A stretch of 64,000 nt of DNA from Aminobacter carboxidus (GTDB lineage: Bacteria; Pseudomonadota; Alphaproteobacteria; Rhizobiales; Rhizobiaceae): NCBI RefSeq assembly GCF_014863355.1, contig NZ_JACZEP010000004.1, forward strand, positions 248,001-312,000, written 5' to 3'. Under the pieces are notes generated by a model. That model saw only the letters and a list, made by a program, of their open reading frames with translations. It did not search any database and had not been told where the DNA came from. Positions 35,239 to 46,127 of this stretch are shown here, one piece after another (positions within the stretch are counted from its first letter, which is position 1; each line of letters starts with the position of its first letter). A program made the position numbers and the translations under genes.

Positions 35239-36240
35239 TCACGTCCTCAGCGGCAACACCCGGTCCGGCGGGCGGTGCCCGTCGACATGGGCACGGATGT
35301 TGATGATGACCTTTTCGCCCATGTCGATGCGGCCCTCGATGGTCGCCGAACCCATATGCGGCATCAGCACCACCTTGCCCTTGGCGGCGAGCTTGAGCAG
35401 CTTGTGGTTGACCGCCGGCTCATGCTCGAAGACGTCGAGGGCAGCGCCGGCAAGCTTGCCGTCCTGCAGCATCTTGACCAGCGCGTCCTCGTCGATGATG
35501 TCGCCGCGGGCGATGTTGACGAGATAGGCGTGCGGCTGCATCAGCGCCAGCCTGCGGCCCGACAGCAGGTGGAAGGTCGCCGGCGTCGACGGGCAGTTGA
35601 TCGAGATGATGTCCATGCGGGCGAGCATCTGGTCGAGGCTCTCCCAGTAGGTCGCCTCCAACTCGTCTTCGACCGACTGCAGCACGCGGTGGCGGTTGTG
35701 ATAGTGGATCGACAGGCCGAACGCCTTGGCGCGGCGGGCAACTGCAGTGCCGATGCGGCCCATGCCGACGATGCCGAGGCGCTTGCCGCCGATGCGGCGG
35801 CCGAGCATCCATGTCGGCGACCAGCCAGCCCATTTCTTGTCACCGGTGAGCACGCTGGCGCCTTCGGTCAGGCGGCGCGGCACGGCGAGCATCAGCGCCA
35901 TGGCCATGTCGGCGGTGTCTTCGGTCAGTACGTTCGGCGTATTGGTAACCGTGATGCCGCGCTTGGCGGCAGCTGTAACATCGATCTTGTCGACGCCATT
36001 GCCGAAATTGGCGATCAGCTTGAGGTTGGGCCCGGCCTGTTCGATCAGTGCGGCATCGATGGTGTCGGTCACCGTCGGCACCAGAACGTCGGCTTCCTTG
36101 ACCGCCGCGACCAGCTCCGGCTGGCTCATCGGCCTGTCGTCGACATTCAGCCGCGCGTCGAAGAGTTCGCGCATGCGCGTCTCGACCTGGTCGGGCAGCT
36201 TGCGCGTAATGACGACGAGAGGCTTTTTTCGACCGGCCAT
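35239..36240 (-). CDS. D-2-hydroxyacid dehydrogenase (glyoxylate reductase, GyaR-like)
   Basis: NAD(P)H-dependent D-isomer 2-hydroxyacid dehydrogenase, 333 aa. The coenzyme fold has GIVGMGRIGTAVARRAKAFG. Catalytic residues sit in VNIARGDIIDE (Arg), VFEHEPAV (Glu) and LMPHMGSAT (His), all in place. The WSPTWMLGRRIGGKRLG segment is typical of the glyoxylate-reductase branch. It is not in the same subfamily as the GhrA-like protein at 7486. It is convergent with the AcnX cluster across a palindromic repeat, so the two are separate transcription units. Confidence 0.88.
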   Translation of the reverse strand: MAGRKKPLVVITRKLPDQVETRMRELFDARLNVDDRPMSQPELVAAVKEADVLVPTVTDTIDAALIEQAGPNLKLIANFGNGVDKIDVTAAAKRGITVTNTPNVLTEDTADMAMALMLAVPRRLTEGASVLTGDKKWAGWSPTWMLGRRIGGKRLGIVGMGRIGTAVARRAKAFGLSIHYHNRHRVLQSVEDELEATYWESLDQMLARMDIISINCPSTPATFHLLSGRRLALMQPHAYLVNIARGDIIDEDALVKMLQDGKLAGAALDVFEHEPAVNHKLLKLAAKGKVVLMPHMGSATIEGRIDMGEKVIINIRAHVDGHRPPDRVLPLRT

Positions 36241-36400
36241 TCTATCCTCGACGAAGATCTCGTTGAGACCTCTTTAACCAAGACCGGCGAAACTGCAATC
36301 CGATCCATGAGCGGTAATCTGTGTAACAAGCAGTGCCGCCGATGACAAAGAAAAAGGGTGTCCGCCAAAAGGGCGCCAAGTTCAAACAGAGGTTACGGAA

Positions 36401-36958
36401 GTGTCTGGTTTCGCGTCGTTCCGTCTGGCCCTCAGCGCTGCACTGATCGGCCTTGCTTTCGTTTCGCCCGATGCCGGTTTCGTCGGTCCGGCCGCGGCCG
36501 CCCAGAACGGGACGCTCGGTCCGAGCGGCCTGCCGCTGCCGCGATTCGTCAGCCTCAAGTCGGGCAAGGTCAATTCGCGCATCGGCCCCGGCGTCAATTA
36601 TCCAGTCGACTGGCTCTACCTGAAGCCGGGCCTGCCGATGGAAATCATCCAGGAATATGACAACTGGCGCCGCGTGCGCGATTCTGAAGGTGCAGAGGGC
36701 TGGATCAACCAGTCGCTGCTGTCGGGTCACCGCACGGCGATGACCGCACCGTGGCAGCGCGGCAAGCCGGCACAGCTCAACCTGCTCGCCAAGCCCGAAA
36801 GCGGGGCGCGCACCGTCGCCATCATCGACCCGGGCGTCGTCGGCTCGATCAAGCAGTGTAATGGCAGCTGGTGCGAGATGAGCTTTTCCGGCACGAGCGG
36901 CTGGTTGAACCAGTCGCAGGTCTGGGGCGCATACCCCGGCGAAAGCATCGAGAACTGA
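36401..36958 (+). CDS. secreted SH3-domain protein
   Basis: An exported protein of 185 aa. The start is GTG 36401 with AGAGG about 10 nt upstream. The signal peptide (residues 1-34, ending PAAAAQ) is followed by two bacterial SH3-like repeats (VNSRIGPGVNYPVDWLYLKPGLPMEII and LNLLAKPESGARTVAIIDPGVVGSI), each closing with a GWINQS/GWLNQS strand. Two Cys (KQCNGSWCEM) could be disulphide-bonded. Such domains often bind peptidoglycan or membrane partners; the precise role is unknown. It is convergent with irr. Confidence 0.87.
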   Translation: MSGFASFRLALSAALIGLAFVSPDAGFVGPAAAAQNGTLGPSGLPLPRFVSLKSGKVNSRIGPGVNYPVDWLYLKPGLPMEIIQEYDNWRRVRDSEGAEGWINQSLLSGHRTAMTAPWQRGKPAQLNLLAKPESGARTVAIIDPGVVGSIKQCNGSWCEMSFSGTSGWLNQSQVWGAYPGESIEN

Positions 36959-36994
36959 TCTGTCTCCCGGCTGCCGCAGCCGGGATCGCCGATC

Positions 36995-37453
36995 TCAGGC
37001 CGAGCGCTTGGGCCTGAGCCTCACCACGATATCGACATTGGCGATTTCCATGCCTTCCGGAGGCTCCGGCAGGTTGGTGACGGTCACGGGACCCGATTCG
37101 ATATCGAACACCCGGTTTTCGCCTTCGATGAAGAAGTGGTGATGGTCTGATGTGTTGGTGTCGAAGTAGGTCTTCGAGCCTTCGACAGCCAGGATGCGCA
37201 AGAGCCCCGACTCGGTGAACTGGTGCAACGCGTTGTAGACGGTCGCCAACGACACCGGCACGCCGGCCGACAAGGCTTCCTCATGCAGCTCTTCAGCCGA
37301 CAGATGACGGTCACCCTTGGCGAACAGCAGTTCGGCCAAAGCGATACGCTGACGCGTCGGCCTGAGCCCCGCATCGCGAACCCGCATTTCCACAGCAATG
37401 CTCGCCTTGTGGGAATCCACTCGTTGCCTCGTCGAAGTCTGCCTTCGCCCCAT
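36995..37453 (-). CDS. irr: iron response regulator Irr (Fur family)
   Basis: Fur-superfamily regulator that represses or activates iron and haem genes under iron limitation, 152 aa. I place the start at ATG 37453, which has AGG 6 nt upstream; an upstream frame adds 19 residues. The winged helix is GLRPTRQRIALAELLFAKGD with VSLATVYNALHQF. The triple-His haem-binding region DHHHFFIEGE is present. There is no Cys in the protein, so the haem-regulatory Cys-Pro motif of Bradyrhizobium Irr is absent, as in Rhizobium-type Irr. It is divergent from fabA, an arrangement conserved in rhizobia. Confidence 0.93.
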   Translation of the reverse strand: MGRRQTSTRQRVDSHKASIAVEMRVRDAGLRPTRQRIALAELLFAKGDRHLSAEELHEEALSAGVPVSLATVYNALHQFTESGLLRILAVEGSKTYFDTNTSDHHHFFIEGENRVFDIESGPVTVTNLPEPPEGMEIANVDIVVRLRPKRSA

Positions 37454-37667
37454 TTTCAACCTGCTGGCGCGCCAAAATCGGATCGGCAGCCGGCAAGCTA
37501 TGCCTGACATATATTCTGTAGCTCAAATGCGATCAATAGCGCGCATTGACCCACGCGGACGGGCACGTTAATCGCAATCGCCGGTTTCCGGCTGCAAACA
37601 GTCTGTGCTAGTGAGAGCACACAAGAAGGGCGTGGCACCGCCCGAAACGTTGACGGGGAAGGTGTTC

Positions 37668-38186
37668 ATGGCCGATCAGAAATCCAGCTACGGCTACGAG
37701 GAATTGCTGGCCTGCGCCCGCGGCGAGCTGTTCGGACCCGGCAATGCCCAACTGCCTGCTCCGCCGATGCTGATGTTCGATCGCATCACCGAGATCAGTG
37801 AAACCGGCGGCGAGTTCGACAAGGGCTTCGTCCGCGCCGAATTCGACATCAGGCCGGACCTCTGGTTCTTCCCCTGTCACTTCATCGGTAACCCGATCAT
37901 GCCTGGCTGCCTCGGCCTCGACGCCATGTGGCAGCTGACCGGCTTTTACCTCGGCTGGCTCGGCGAACAGGGCAAGGGTATGGCGCTCTCGACGGGCGAA
38001 GTGAAGTTCAAGGGCATGGTCACGCCTTCGGTCAAGAAGGTCGAGTATGGCATCGATTTCAAGCGCGTCATGCGCGGCCGCCTGGTCCTTGGTATCGCCG
38101 ATGGCTGGTTGAAGGCCGACGGCGAACCTATCTACAAGGCCCTCGACCTCAAGGTCGGGCTCTCGAAGCAGGAAGCCGCGGCCTAA
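37668..38186 (+). CDS. fabA: 3-hydroxydecanoyl-ACP dehydratase/isomerase FabA
   Basis: Bifunctional dehydratase and trans-2/cis-3 isomerase that starts unsaturated fatty-acid synthesis, 172 aa. ATG 37668 has GGGGAAGG about 6 nt upstream and gives [14 protein letters not shown]; the frame runs 21 codons further without support. The catalytic His71 and Asp85 lie in FPCHFIGNP and [13 protein letters not shown], and FYLGW follows, the FabA rather than FabZ signature. It heads a fabA-fabB-fabI operon and lies across a 214-bp promoter region from irr. Confidence 0.97.
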   Translation: MADQKSSYGYEELLACARGELFGPGNAQLPAPPMLMFDRITEISETGGEFDKGFVRAEFDIRPDLWFFPCHFIGNPIMPGCLGLDAMWQLTGFYLGWLGEQGKGMALSTGEVKFKGMVTPSVKKVEYGIDFKRVMRGRLVLGIADGWLKADGEPIYKALDLKVGLSKQEAAA

Positions 38187-38217
38187 GGGCTGGCGGACAT
38201 TCTGAAAGGAAATCTGA

Positions 38218-39441
38218 ATGAGACGGGTCGTCGTAACTGGCCTTGGAATCGTGTCGTCCATCGGCAACAACGCTTCCGAAGTGCAAGCCTCGCTGCGTGA
38301 CGCCAAGTCGGGCATCAGCTTCTCCGAATCTTTCGCCGAGCATGGCTTCAAGTGTCAGGTCTGGGGTTCGCCCAACCTCGACACGAGCGATCTCGTCGAC
38401 CGCCGCGCCTCCCGTTTCCTGTCGCAAGGCGGCATGTGGAACCACGTTGCCATGAAGCAGGCGATCGCCGACAGCGGCCTCGAAGAGAGCGACGTGTCGG
38501 GCAACGAACGCACCGGCATCATCATGGGCTCGGGCGGCCCGTCGACGCGCACGATCGTCGAAGCCGCCGAGATCACGCTCAAGAACAACAGCCCCAAGCG
38601 CATCGGACCGTTCGCGGTGCCGAAGGCGATGTCGTCGACGGCGTCGGCGACGCTCGCCACCTGGTTCAAGATTCACGGCGTCAACTACTCGATCTCGTCG
38701 GCCTGCTCGACCTCGGCGCATTGCATCGGCAATGCCGCGGAGATGATCCAGTGGGGCAAGCAGGACATCATGTTCGCCGGCGGCCACGAAGACCTCGACT
38801 GGACGATGTCAAACCTGTTCGACGCGATGGGCGCGATGTCGTCCAAGTACAACGACCGCGCCTCGGTCGCCTCCCGCGCCTATGACGTCAACCGCGACGG
38901 CTTCGTCATCGCCGGCGGCGCGGGGGTGCTGGTGCTCGAAGAGCTCGAGCATGCGAAGGCCCGCGGCGCCAAGATCTATTGCGAACTGGTCGGCTACGGT
39001 GCCACCTCCGACGGCTACGACATGGTCGCACCATCGGGCGAAGGCGCCATGCGCTGTATGCGCCAGGCATTGGCAACAGTGAATGCCCCGGTCGACTACA
39101 TCAACACCCACGGCACCTCGACGCCGGTGGGCGATTCCAAGGAAATGGGCGCCATCCGCGAAGTGTTCGCCGCCAACCTGCCCAACATCACCTCGACCAA
39201 GTCGCTGACCGGCCACTCGCTGGGTGCGGCGGGTGTGCAGGAATCGATCTATTCGATCCTGATGATGCAGGGCGGATTCATCGGCGAAAGCGCCCATATC
39301 GAAGAGCTGGACCCGGAATTCGAAGGCATGCCGATCGTGCGCAAGCGCATCGACAACGCCAAGATCGATACCGTGCTGTCCAACTCCTTCGGCTTCGGCG
39401 GCACCAACGCCACGCTCGTTTTCCAGCGCCTCTCCGCATAG
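38218..39441 (+). CDS. fabB: beta-ketoacyl-ACP synthase I FabB
   Basis: Condensing enzyme of 407 aa that elongates the cis-3-decenoyl intermediate made by FabA. The active-site Cys lies in [12 protein letters not shown] (near residue 164), and the two His in [11 protein letters not shown] and [10 protein letters not shown], followed by [22 protein letters not shown] is 6 nt before the ATG. It is 31 bp downstream of fabA and 10 bp upstream of fabI. FabA and FabB together mark the anaerobic route to unsaturated fatty acids. Confidence 0.97.
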   Translation: MRRVVVTGLGIVSSIGNNASEVQASLRDAKSGISFSESFAEHGFKCQVWGSPNLDTSDLVDRRASRFLSQGGMWNHVAMKQAIADSGLEESDVSGNERTGIIMGSGGPSTRTIVEAAEITLKNNSPKRIGPFAVPKAMSSTASATLATWFKIHGVNYSISSACSTSAHCIGNAAEMIQWGKQDIMFAGGHEDLDWTMSNLFDAMGAMSSKYNDRASVASRAYDVNRDGFVIAGGAGVLVLEELEHAKARGAKIYCELVGYGATSDGYDMVAPSGEGAMRCMRQALATVNAPVDYINTHGTSTPVGDSKEMGAIREVFAANLPNITSTKSLTGHSLGAAGVQESIYSILMMQGGFIGESAHIEELDPEFEGMPIVRKRIDNAKIDTVLSNSFGFGGTNATLVFQRLSA

Positions 39442-39451
39442 GGACCCCGAC

Positions 39452-40264
39452 ATGGACGGATTGATGAAGGGCAAGCGCGGGCTCATCATGGGCGTCGCGA
39501 ACGACCACTCGATTGCCTGGGGCATTGCCCAGAAGCTGGCCGAGCATGGTGCCGAACTCGCCTTCACCTATCAGGGCGAGGCCTTCGGCCGCCGCGTCAA
39601 GCCGTTGGCCGAGAAGATCGGTGCCTCGATACTGGTGCCGTGCGATGTCGAAGACAGCGCCTCGGTGGCCCAGACCTTCGAGACGCTGAAGGAAAAGTGG
39701 GGCGGCATCGATTTTCTGGTGCATGCCATCGGCTTCTCCGACAAGAACGAGCTCAAGGGCCTCTACGCCGACACCACGCGCGAGAACTTCGTGCGCACCA
39801 TGGTGATCTCGTGCTTCTCCTTCACCGAGGTCGCCAAGCACGCTGCGGCGCTGATGAACGATGGCGGCTCGATGATCACGCTGACTTATGCCGGCTCGGT
39901 GCGCGTCATGCCGAACTACAACGTCATGGGCGTTGCCAAGGCAGGCCTCGAGGCGAGCGTGCGCTACCTCGCCAACGACTATGGCCCGCGCGGCATCCGC
40001 ATCAACGGCATTTCAGCCGGCCCGGTGCGCACGCTTGCGGGCGCGGGCATCGCCGATGCGCGCCACATGTTCACCTACCAGCAGCGCAACTCGCCGCTGC
40101 GCCGCACCGTGACCCTCGACGAGGTCGGCGGCTCGGCGCTGTATCTGCTGTCGGACCTGTCGTCGGGTGTCACCGGCGAGATCCACTACGTCGACTCCGG
40201 CTATCATATCGTCTCGATGCCGACGCTGGACGAACTCAAGCAGATGGATGGCGGCCGCGACTAA
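39452..40264 (+). CDS. fabI: enoyl-ACP reductase FabI
   Basis: NADH-dependent enoyl-ACP reductase completing each fatty-acid elongation cycle, 270 aa. The short-chain-dehydrogenase-like fold has GKRGLIMGVANDHSIAWGIA (cofactor loop with the SIAWGIA signature of FabI), CDVEDSASV, and the catalytic Tyr-x6-Lys in YNVMGVAKAG, followed by RINGISAGPVRTLAG. It is the third gene of the fabA-fabB-fabI unit. Many rhizobia have additional FabI copies, so isozymes may exist elsewhere. Confidence 0.95.
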   Translation: MDGLMKGKRGLIMGVANDHSIAWGIAQKLAEHGAELAFTYQGEAFGRRVKPLAEKIGASILVPCDVEDSASVAQTFETLKEKWGGIDFLVHAIGFSDKNELKGLYADTTRENFVRTMVISCFSFTEVAKHAAALMNDGGSMITLTYAGSVRVMPNYNVMGVAKAGLEASVRYLANDYGPRGIRINGISAGPVRTLAGAGIADARHMFTYQQRNSPLRRTVTLDEVGGSALYLLSDLSSGVTGEIHYVDSGYHIVSMPTLDELKQMDGGRD

Positions 40265-40355
40265 AAATCGCCTGCTGGTAAAATTGTAGACAATCGCCAC
40301 AATCGATCTTAACGAGCGAATCGGTAGAAATGCCACGCAAGTTAGGAAAATCAGC

Positions 40356-41894
40356 ATGCCTGCCGTCAGGAATCCCCGTCGAAGCCCAACATTTCGGCTG
40401 ATCACCATCGCCTCCTCAGGCATGGGCAGCTTCGTGCTGGGCATGTGGGCACTGCGGCTCGGCCTTGGCGACAATGTCGGCGGCATGTCCGGCGATACGA
40501 TCAGCGCTGTCATCGCAGCGCTTTGTGCGCTCGCCGCCTCGATCGCTGCGATGTCATTCTTCGCCGGTGTCGATGAATCGGCCGACTTCGTCTTCAACGA
40601 GACCTTCTACGACAAGCTGACGGGCCTTCTGGCGCGGCCGGCGATGGTCGGCAAGATCGCCGAAGCTGCGTCCGCCACGGCTCGCACCGGCAAGCCGATG
40701 TTCCTGATCGACATCGACATCGACCGCTTCAAGCAGATCAACGACGCCATCGGCTACAGCAATGGCGACGCGCTGATCCGCGCCTTCACCGCCCGCCTCA
40801 AGGCCGCCCTGCCCCGCGACATGGTCATCGGCCGCATCGGTGCTGGCGAATTCGCCATTCTTTATCCCGACCAGATGCTGCGCTGCTCGCTCGACACGCT
40901 CATCGAACGCCTCATCCACGACCTGATGCGTCCTTACCAGCTGCCATCGCACCTGCAGTCGGTCAACGTCTCGGTTGGCGTCGTCGCCATGCCCAAGGAC
41001 GGCTATGACCCGGTCGTGCTGCTCCGTCGCTCGAACCTCGCGCTGCAGAATGCACGCGCCAGCGGTATCGGCGACTGGGCCGTCTTCCAGGCCGAAATGG
41101 GCAAGGTCGCCGATCATCGCCAATGGGTCGAATCGGAACTGCATGTCGCCTTCGAGCGCGGCGACTTCGACCTGCACTACCAGCCGCAGCTCGACCTGAC
41201 GTCAGGCCGCGTCGTTGGCTACGAGGCACTGATCCGCTGGCGCCATCCAGAGCGCGGCATGATCCCCCCGGTCGAGTTCATCTCGGTCGCCGAAGAGACC
41301 GGCATGATCGCGCCGATCGGCGAATGGGTGCTGCGCAAGGCCTGCACCGATGCCCGCCTGCTGCCGGAAGACTGCTTCGTTGCGGTCAATATTTCACCGG
41401 TGCAGTTCATGACCCGCGATTTCGTCGGCATTGTCGAGCGGATCATCAAGGAAACCGGCATCGAGCCGAAGCGCCTGGAACTCGAACTGACCGAATCGGC
41501 GATGATGCAGGATCGGGACCGCGCTGCCCTGATCCTCAAGCAGCTGACGGCGATGGGCATCTCGGTGGCGGTCGACGATTTCGGCACCGGCTACTCGAAC
41601 CTCGCCTATCTGATCGACTTCTCGTTCCACAAGCTCAAGATCGACCGTTCCTTCGTCAGCCGCATGGAAACCGACAGCAATTCGGGCGCCGTGGTGTCGA
41701 CGATCGTCGGCCTGTCGCGCGCACTCGGCGTGCGTACCATTGCCGAAGGCGTAGAGACGGAGAACCAGGCGACCCTGCTCAGGGCCGCCGGTTGCCAGGA
41801 AGTCCAGGGCTATTTCTACGGCCGCCCGGCACCACTCAGCCTCGGTGACCCGGCTTTGACCCAGGGCACCGAAGGCATCGCCAGCGTCCACTGA
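40356..41894 (+). CDS. membrane GGDEF-EAL protein, probably a c-di-GMP phosphodiesterase
   Basis: Two N-terminal membrane helices (about residues 15-35 and 48-72) precede a GGDEF domain (about 80-235) and an EAL domain (about 255-500), 512 aa in all. The GGDEF signature is degenerate (RIGAGEFAIL, GAGEF instead of GGDEF), so cyclase activity is unlikely. The EAL domain looks catalytically complete: GYEALIRW, VNISPVQF, LELELTES, DDFGTGYSNL and AEGVETENQ. The expected reaction is hydrolysis of c-di-GMP to pGpG, perhaps tuned by GTP bound to the dead cyclase domain (inference). It starts 91 bp after fabI. Confidence 0.92.
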   Translation: MPAVRNPRRSPTFRLITIASSGMGSFVLGMWALRLGLGDNVGGMSGDTISAVIAALCALAASIAAMSFFAGVDESADFVFNETFYDKLTGLLARPAMVGKIAEAASATARTGKPMFLIDIDIDRFKQINDAIGYSNGDALIRAFTARLKAALPRDMVIGRIGAGEFAILYPDQMLRCSLDTLIERLIHDLMRPYQLPSHLQSVNVSVGVVAMPKDGYDPVVLLRRSNLALQNARASGIGDWAVFQAEMGKVADHRQWVESELHVAFERGDFDLHYQPQLDLTSGRVVGYEALIRWRHPERGMIPPVEFISVAEETGMIAPIGEWVLRKACTDARLLPEDCFVAVNISPVQFMTRDFVGIVERIIKETGIEPKRLELELTESAMMQDRDRAALILKQLTAMGISVAVDDFGTGYSNLAYLIDFSFHKLKIDRSFVSRMETDSNSGAVVSTIVGLSRALGVRTIAEGVETENQATLLRAAGCQEVQGYFYGRPAPLSLGDPALTQGTEGIASVH

Positions 41895-41914
41895 TATAGG
41901 CGTCAGGACGCTTG

Positions 41915-41932
41915 GCTGATACAAGCATCAGC
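41915..41932. terminator. hairpin between convergent EAL and rsmC-like genes
   Basis: GCTGAT-acaagc-ATCAGC forms a six-pair stem in the 33-bp gap between the two convergent stops, reaching into the last codons of the minus-strand gene. There is no T-run, so termination is uncertain. Confidence 0.3.
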
Positions 41933-42941
41933 GCTTGGCGGAATAGACCCTGAAGGCGCTGTCGACGGCGATTTCTGCGACCGACGAGAAGGACTGTGCC
42001 AAAACAGGCGCATAGGGCAGATGGCGGTTGGCGACCATGAACAGGCGCCCGCCCGGCTTGAGAGCTGCCGCTGCCGCCTTGATCATGCGCTGGCCGATCT
42101 CGGGATCGGCGTCACGATCCTGGTGGAACGGCGGGTTCATCACCACCACGTCGTAGCGTCGCTCGACCGGCTCCTTGGCGAGATCCTGCCAGTGGAACCC
42201 GGGCTGGACAGGCGTGGCAGGCACGTTGGCCTTGGCCGCCTCCAGCGCATCAAAATCGGCCTCGAACAGGTCGAGCGCCTTGAGCTCTTTCGCACGCGTG
42301 ACAACCTCGGCAGCGACATAACCCCAACCGGCGCAGAAGTCGGCGACCTTGCCCTTGATGTCTGAAGGCAGGTTGTCGACCAGTAGGCGCGAACCCGCGT
42401 CGATGCGTTCGAACGAGAACATGCCGGGCGCAGTACGGAAACGGCCTTCGACCAGCATCTCCGGATTGTCGGCCCGCAAGATTGCTGCGGCGGCATCGAC
42501 CTTGGCGCTGCGGCGGAACCAAAGTGCCGTGCCGTGATACTTCGGCAGATGGTCCTCGATCTCGAGCAAACCGCCCAGCCGCTTGCGCAGGCTGGCGATG
42601 CCATCCTCCTTGCCACCGGCAACGATGACCAGCCCGCCCGGGGCGACGCGCTCGATCGCCTCGGCGACGCGCAGCTCGTTCAGCCCGCGATGACGCCCGG
42701 CCAGAACCAGGGTGATGTCGAACCCGTCTTCCTCGGCACGCGGCGTAACATCGTGCCCAGCGGCCGCCAGGGCCAACACATGAGGCCGGAAGCCTTGCAC
42801 CAGCGACAGACTGGCGTCGAAGCCCTGCGGCTTCCTGAAGCCCGGCTCCGCCCCAATGAACAAGGCACGCGTGCCCTGCCCCGGCAGCGCCAGCAGCTCG
42901 GCCTCGAAGGGATAGAAAAGGGTTTTCAGGGCGTCGCGCAT
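41928..42941 (-). CDS. RsmC-like class I methyltransferase
   Basis: SAM-dependent methyltransferase of 337 aa, similar to 16S rRNA G1207 methyltransferase RsmC. I choose ATG 42941 (MRDALKTLFYPFEAELLAL): the frame runs 25 codons further, but those lie in a palindromic repeat. The N-terminal half is a degenerate methyltransferase-like domain; the C-terminal half has the SAM site VADFCAGWGYVAAEV, the acidic LDLFEADFDAL and the target motif VVMNPPFHQ. This duplicated plan is that of RsmC/RlmG. The exact rRNA target is inferred. Confidence 0.87.
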   Translation of the reverse strand: MRDALKTLFYPFEAELLALPGQGTRALFIGAEPGFRKPQGFDASLSLVQGFRPHVLALAAAGHDVTPRAEEDGFDITLVLAGRHRGLNELRVAEAIERVAPGGLVIVAGGKEDGIASLRKRLGGLLEIEDHLPKYHGTALWFRRSAKVDAAAAILRADNPEMLVEGRFRTAPGMFSFERIDAGSRLLVDNLPSDIKGKVADFCAGWGYVAAEVVTRAKELKALDLFEADFDALEAAKANVPATPVQPGFHWQDLAKEPVERRYDVVVMNPPFHQDRDADPEIGQRMIKAAAAALKPGGRLFMVANRHLPYAPVLAQSFSSVAEIAVDSAFRVYSAKR

Positions 42942-42957
42942 TGCAGATCCTAACAGT

Positions 42958-43118
42958 GCGTCCTTCGAGGCTCGCCCTCCGGGCGAGCACCTCAGGATGA
43001 GGGCGGTCGGCGCCATGCCAACCAGAGATGTCGTGGCTCAACGAGCCTGTCATGCAGCAACCACAGAGCGCTACCTACCTCATCCTGAGGTGCGAGCGAA
43101 GCAAGCCTCGAAGGACGC
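42958..43118. repeat. palindromic repeat (GCGTCCTTCGAGG family), copy 2
   Basis: Arms at 42958-43002 and 43078-43118 begin and end with GCGTCCTTCGAGGCT and its complement, include CACCTCAGGATGAGG, and have an internal GCTCGCCC/GGGCGAGC hairpin. The element lies between the rsmC-like gene and the pnp terminator and matches the arms at 35011-35216. It falsely extends the rsmC frame upstream. Confidence 0.82.
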
Positions 43119-43125
43119 ACGACAA

Positions 43126-43157
43126 ACGAAAACGGGCGCGACCTTCCGGCGCGCCCG
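43126..43157 (-). terminator. rho-independent terminator after pnp
   Basis: On the minus strand CGGGCGCGCC / GGTCGCGCCCG forms a GC-rich stem (43133-43157) followed by TTTTCGT, 23 bp past the pnp stop. Confidence 0.85.
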
Positions 43158-43180
43158 CTTCATATCAGGAGACCTGATTA

Positions 43181-45328
<2,148 letters not shown>

Positions 45329-45694
45329 ATTCTGTCCTTCGTGGCGGGAACGGCCCACGCCGCATTCCGGCGCGCCAATTCCCTGGCTTGTTCGGCGCGC
45401 CCTTTCAGGAAAACCGGATGGTCTTCCGCACGCGCCTTGGCTTCGGTTTGGCCAGCCACGGGCAAGACAACAAGAAGCTCGGTGGATATATAAGCCGCAA
45501 AGCGGCGACCGAACGTCCTGCAATCCTGCCCCATGACCGTCCATGGGCGGTTCGGGCGCGTCGCTGCGGCGCTCCGGAACCTTTTTCAGCGCGACCACGC
45601 CCCTGTGGCGAGATCGGACCAATGGACCATCAGAAAGGATGGCCCGAATGCGCGAACGGCGGGCTCTCGCTGGGAGAACCCGCCGACCAATTCA
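45329..45694 (-). other. rpsO-pnp intergenic leader
   Basis: A 366-bp gap without a supported gene. In RNA sense it has a GC-rich hairpin directly after the rpsO stop (45657-45685, stem CGGCGGG/CCCGCCG), a second large imperfect hairpin (45549-45581) and an AT-rich box (TATATATCC on the minus strand near 45484-45492) that could be a pnp -10 element. By analogy with other bacteria this may be the site of RNase III processing and pnp autocontrol (inference). Confidence 0.5.
45549..45586 (+). terminator. plus-strand terminator-like hairpin inside the rpsO-pnp gap
   Basis: GGTTCGGGCGCG pairs with GGCGCTCCGGAACC (two bulges), followed by TTTTT on the plus strand. No plus-strand gene lies upstream, so as a terminator it would stop only antisense transcripts; on the minus strand it is simply a leader hairpin. 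Confidence 0.35.
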
Positions 45695-45964
45695 TCAGCG
45701 GCGCAGACCGAGCTTCTCGATCAGCGTCTGATAGCGTGCGTCGTCCTTGCGCTTGAGGTAGTCAAGCAGCGAGCGACGCAGAGAGACCAGAGCCAGAAGG
45801 CCACGACGGGAGTGGTTGTCCTTCTTGTGGTCCTTGAAGTGCTCGGTCAGGTTCTTGATGCGCTCGGAGAGGATCGCAACCTGGACTTCCGGCGAACCGG
45901 TGTCGCCCTTGGCGGTTGCAAATTCAGTCATCAATTCCGACTTGCGCTCGGCAGTAATCGACAT
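45695..45964 (-). CDS. rpsO: 30S ribosomal protein S15
   Basis: Small-subunit protein that binds the 16S rRNA central domain, 89 aa, the normal length. It begins [28 protein letters not shown] and has the conserved [19 protein letters not shown] with the RNA-contact His, Asp and Ser, and [20 protein letters not shown] at the end. AAGGA lies 7 nt before the ATG. It lies upstream of pnp, the classic order, and downstream of a corA-like gene. Confidence 0.98.
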   Translation of the reverse strand: MSITAERKSELMTEFATAKGDTGSPEVQVAILSERIKNLTEHFKDHKKDNHSRRGLLALVSLRRSLLDYLKRKDDARYQTLIEKLGLRR

Positions 45965-46127
45965 CGTGTTTTCCTTTCAATCTGGAGGAAACGGGACGCC
46001 CACGGCCGGGATGTCGTCCAGCTGGGGCCAATGAAACAAGGCGCTTAAAAGCGCGATGTTGCGGCGCATATAGTGGAAATTGGCAACAAAAGCCAGTCCC
46101 ATTCGCAAGCCGGCTCGGAGCCGCCGT

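Noticed and set aside
42942-43016. N-terminal extension of the RsmC-like protein
   Set aside because: The extra 25 codons are encoded by the palindromic repeat; the protein family starts at MRDALKTLF.
45329-45622. 98-codon N-terminal extension of PNPase
   Set aside because: Family members start at MFNHHKVE; the upstream frame is the leader with hairpins.
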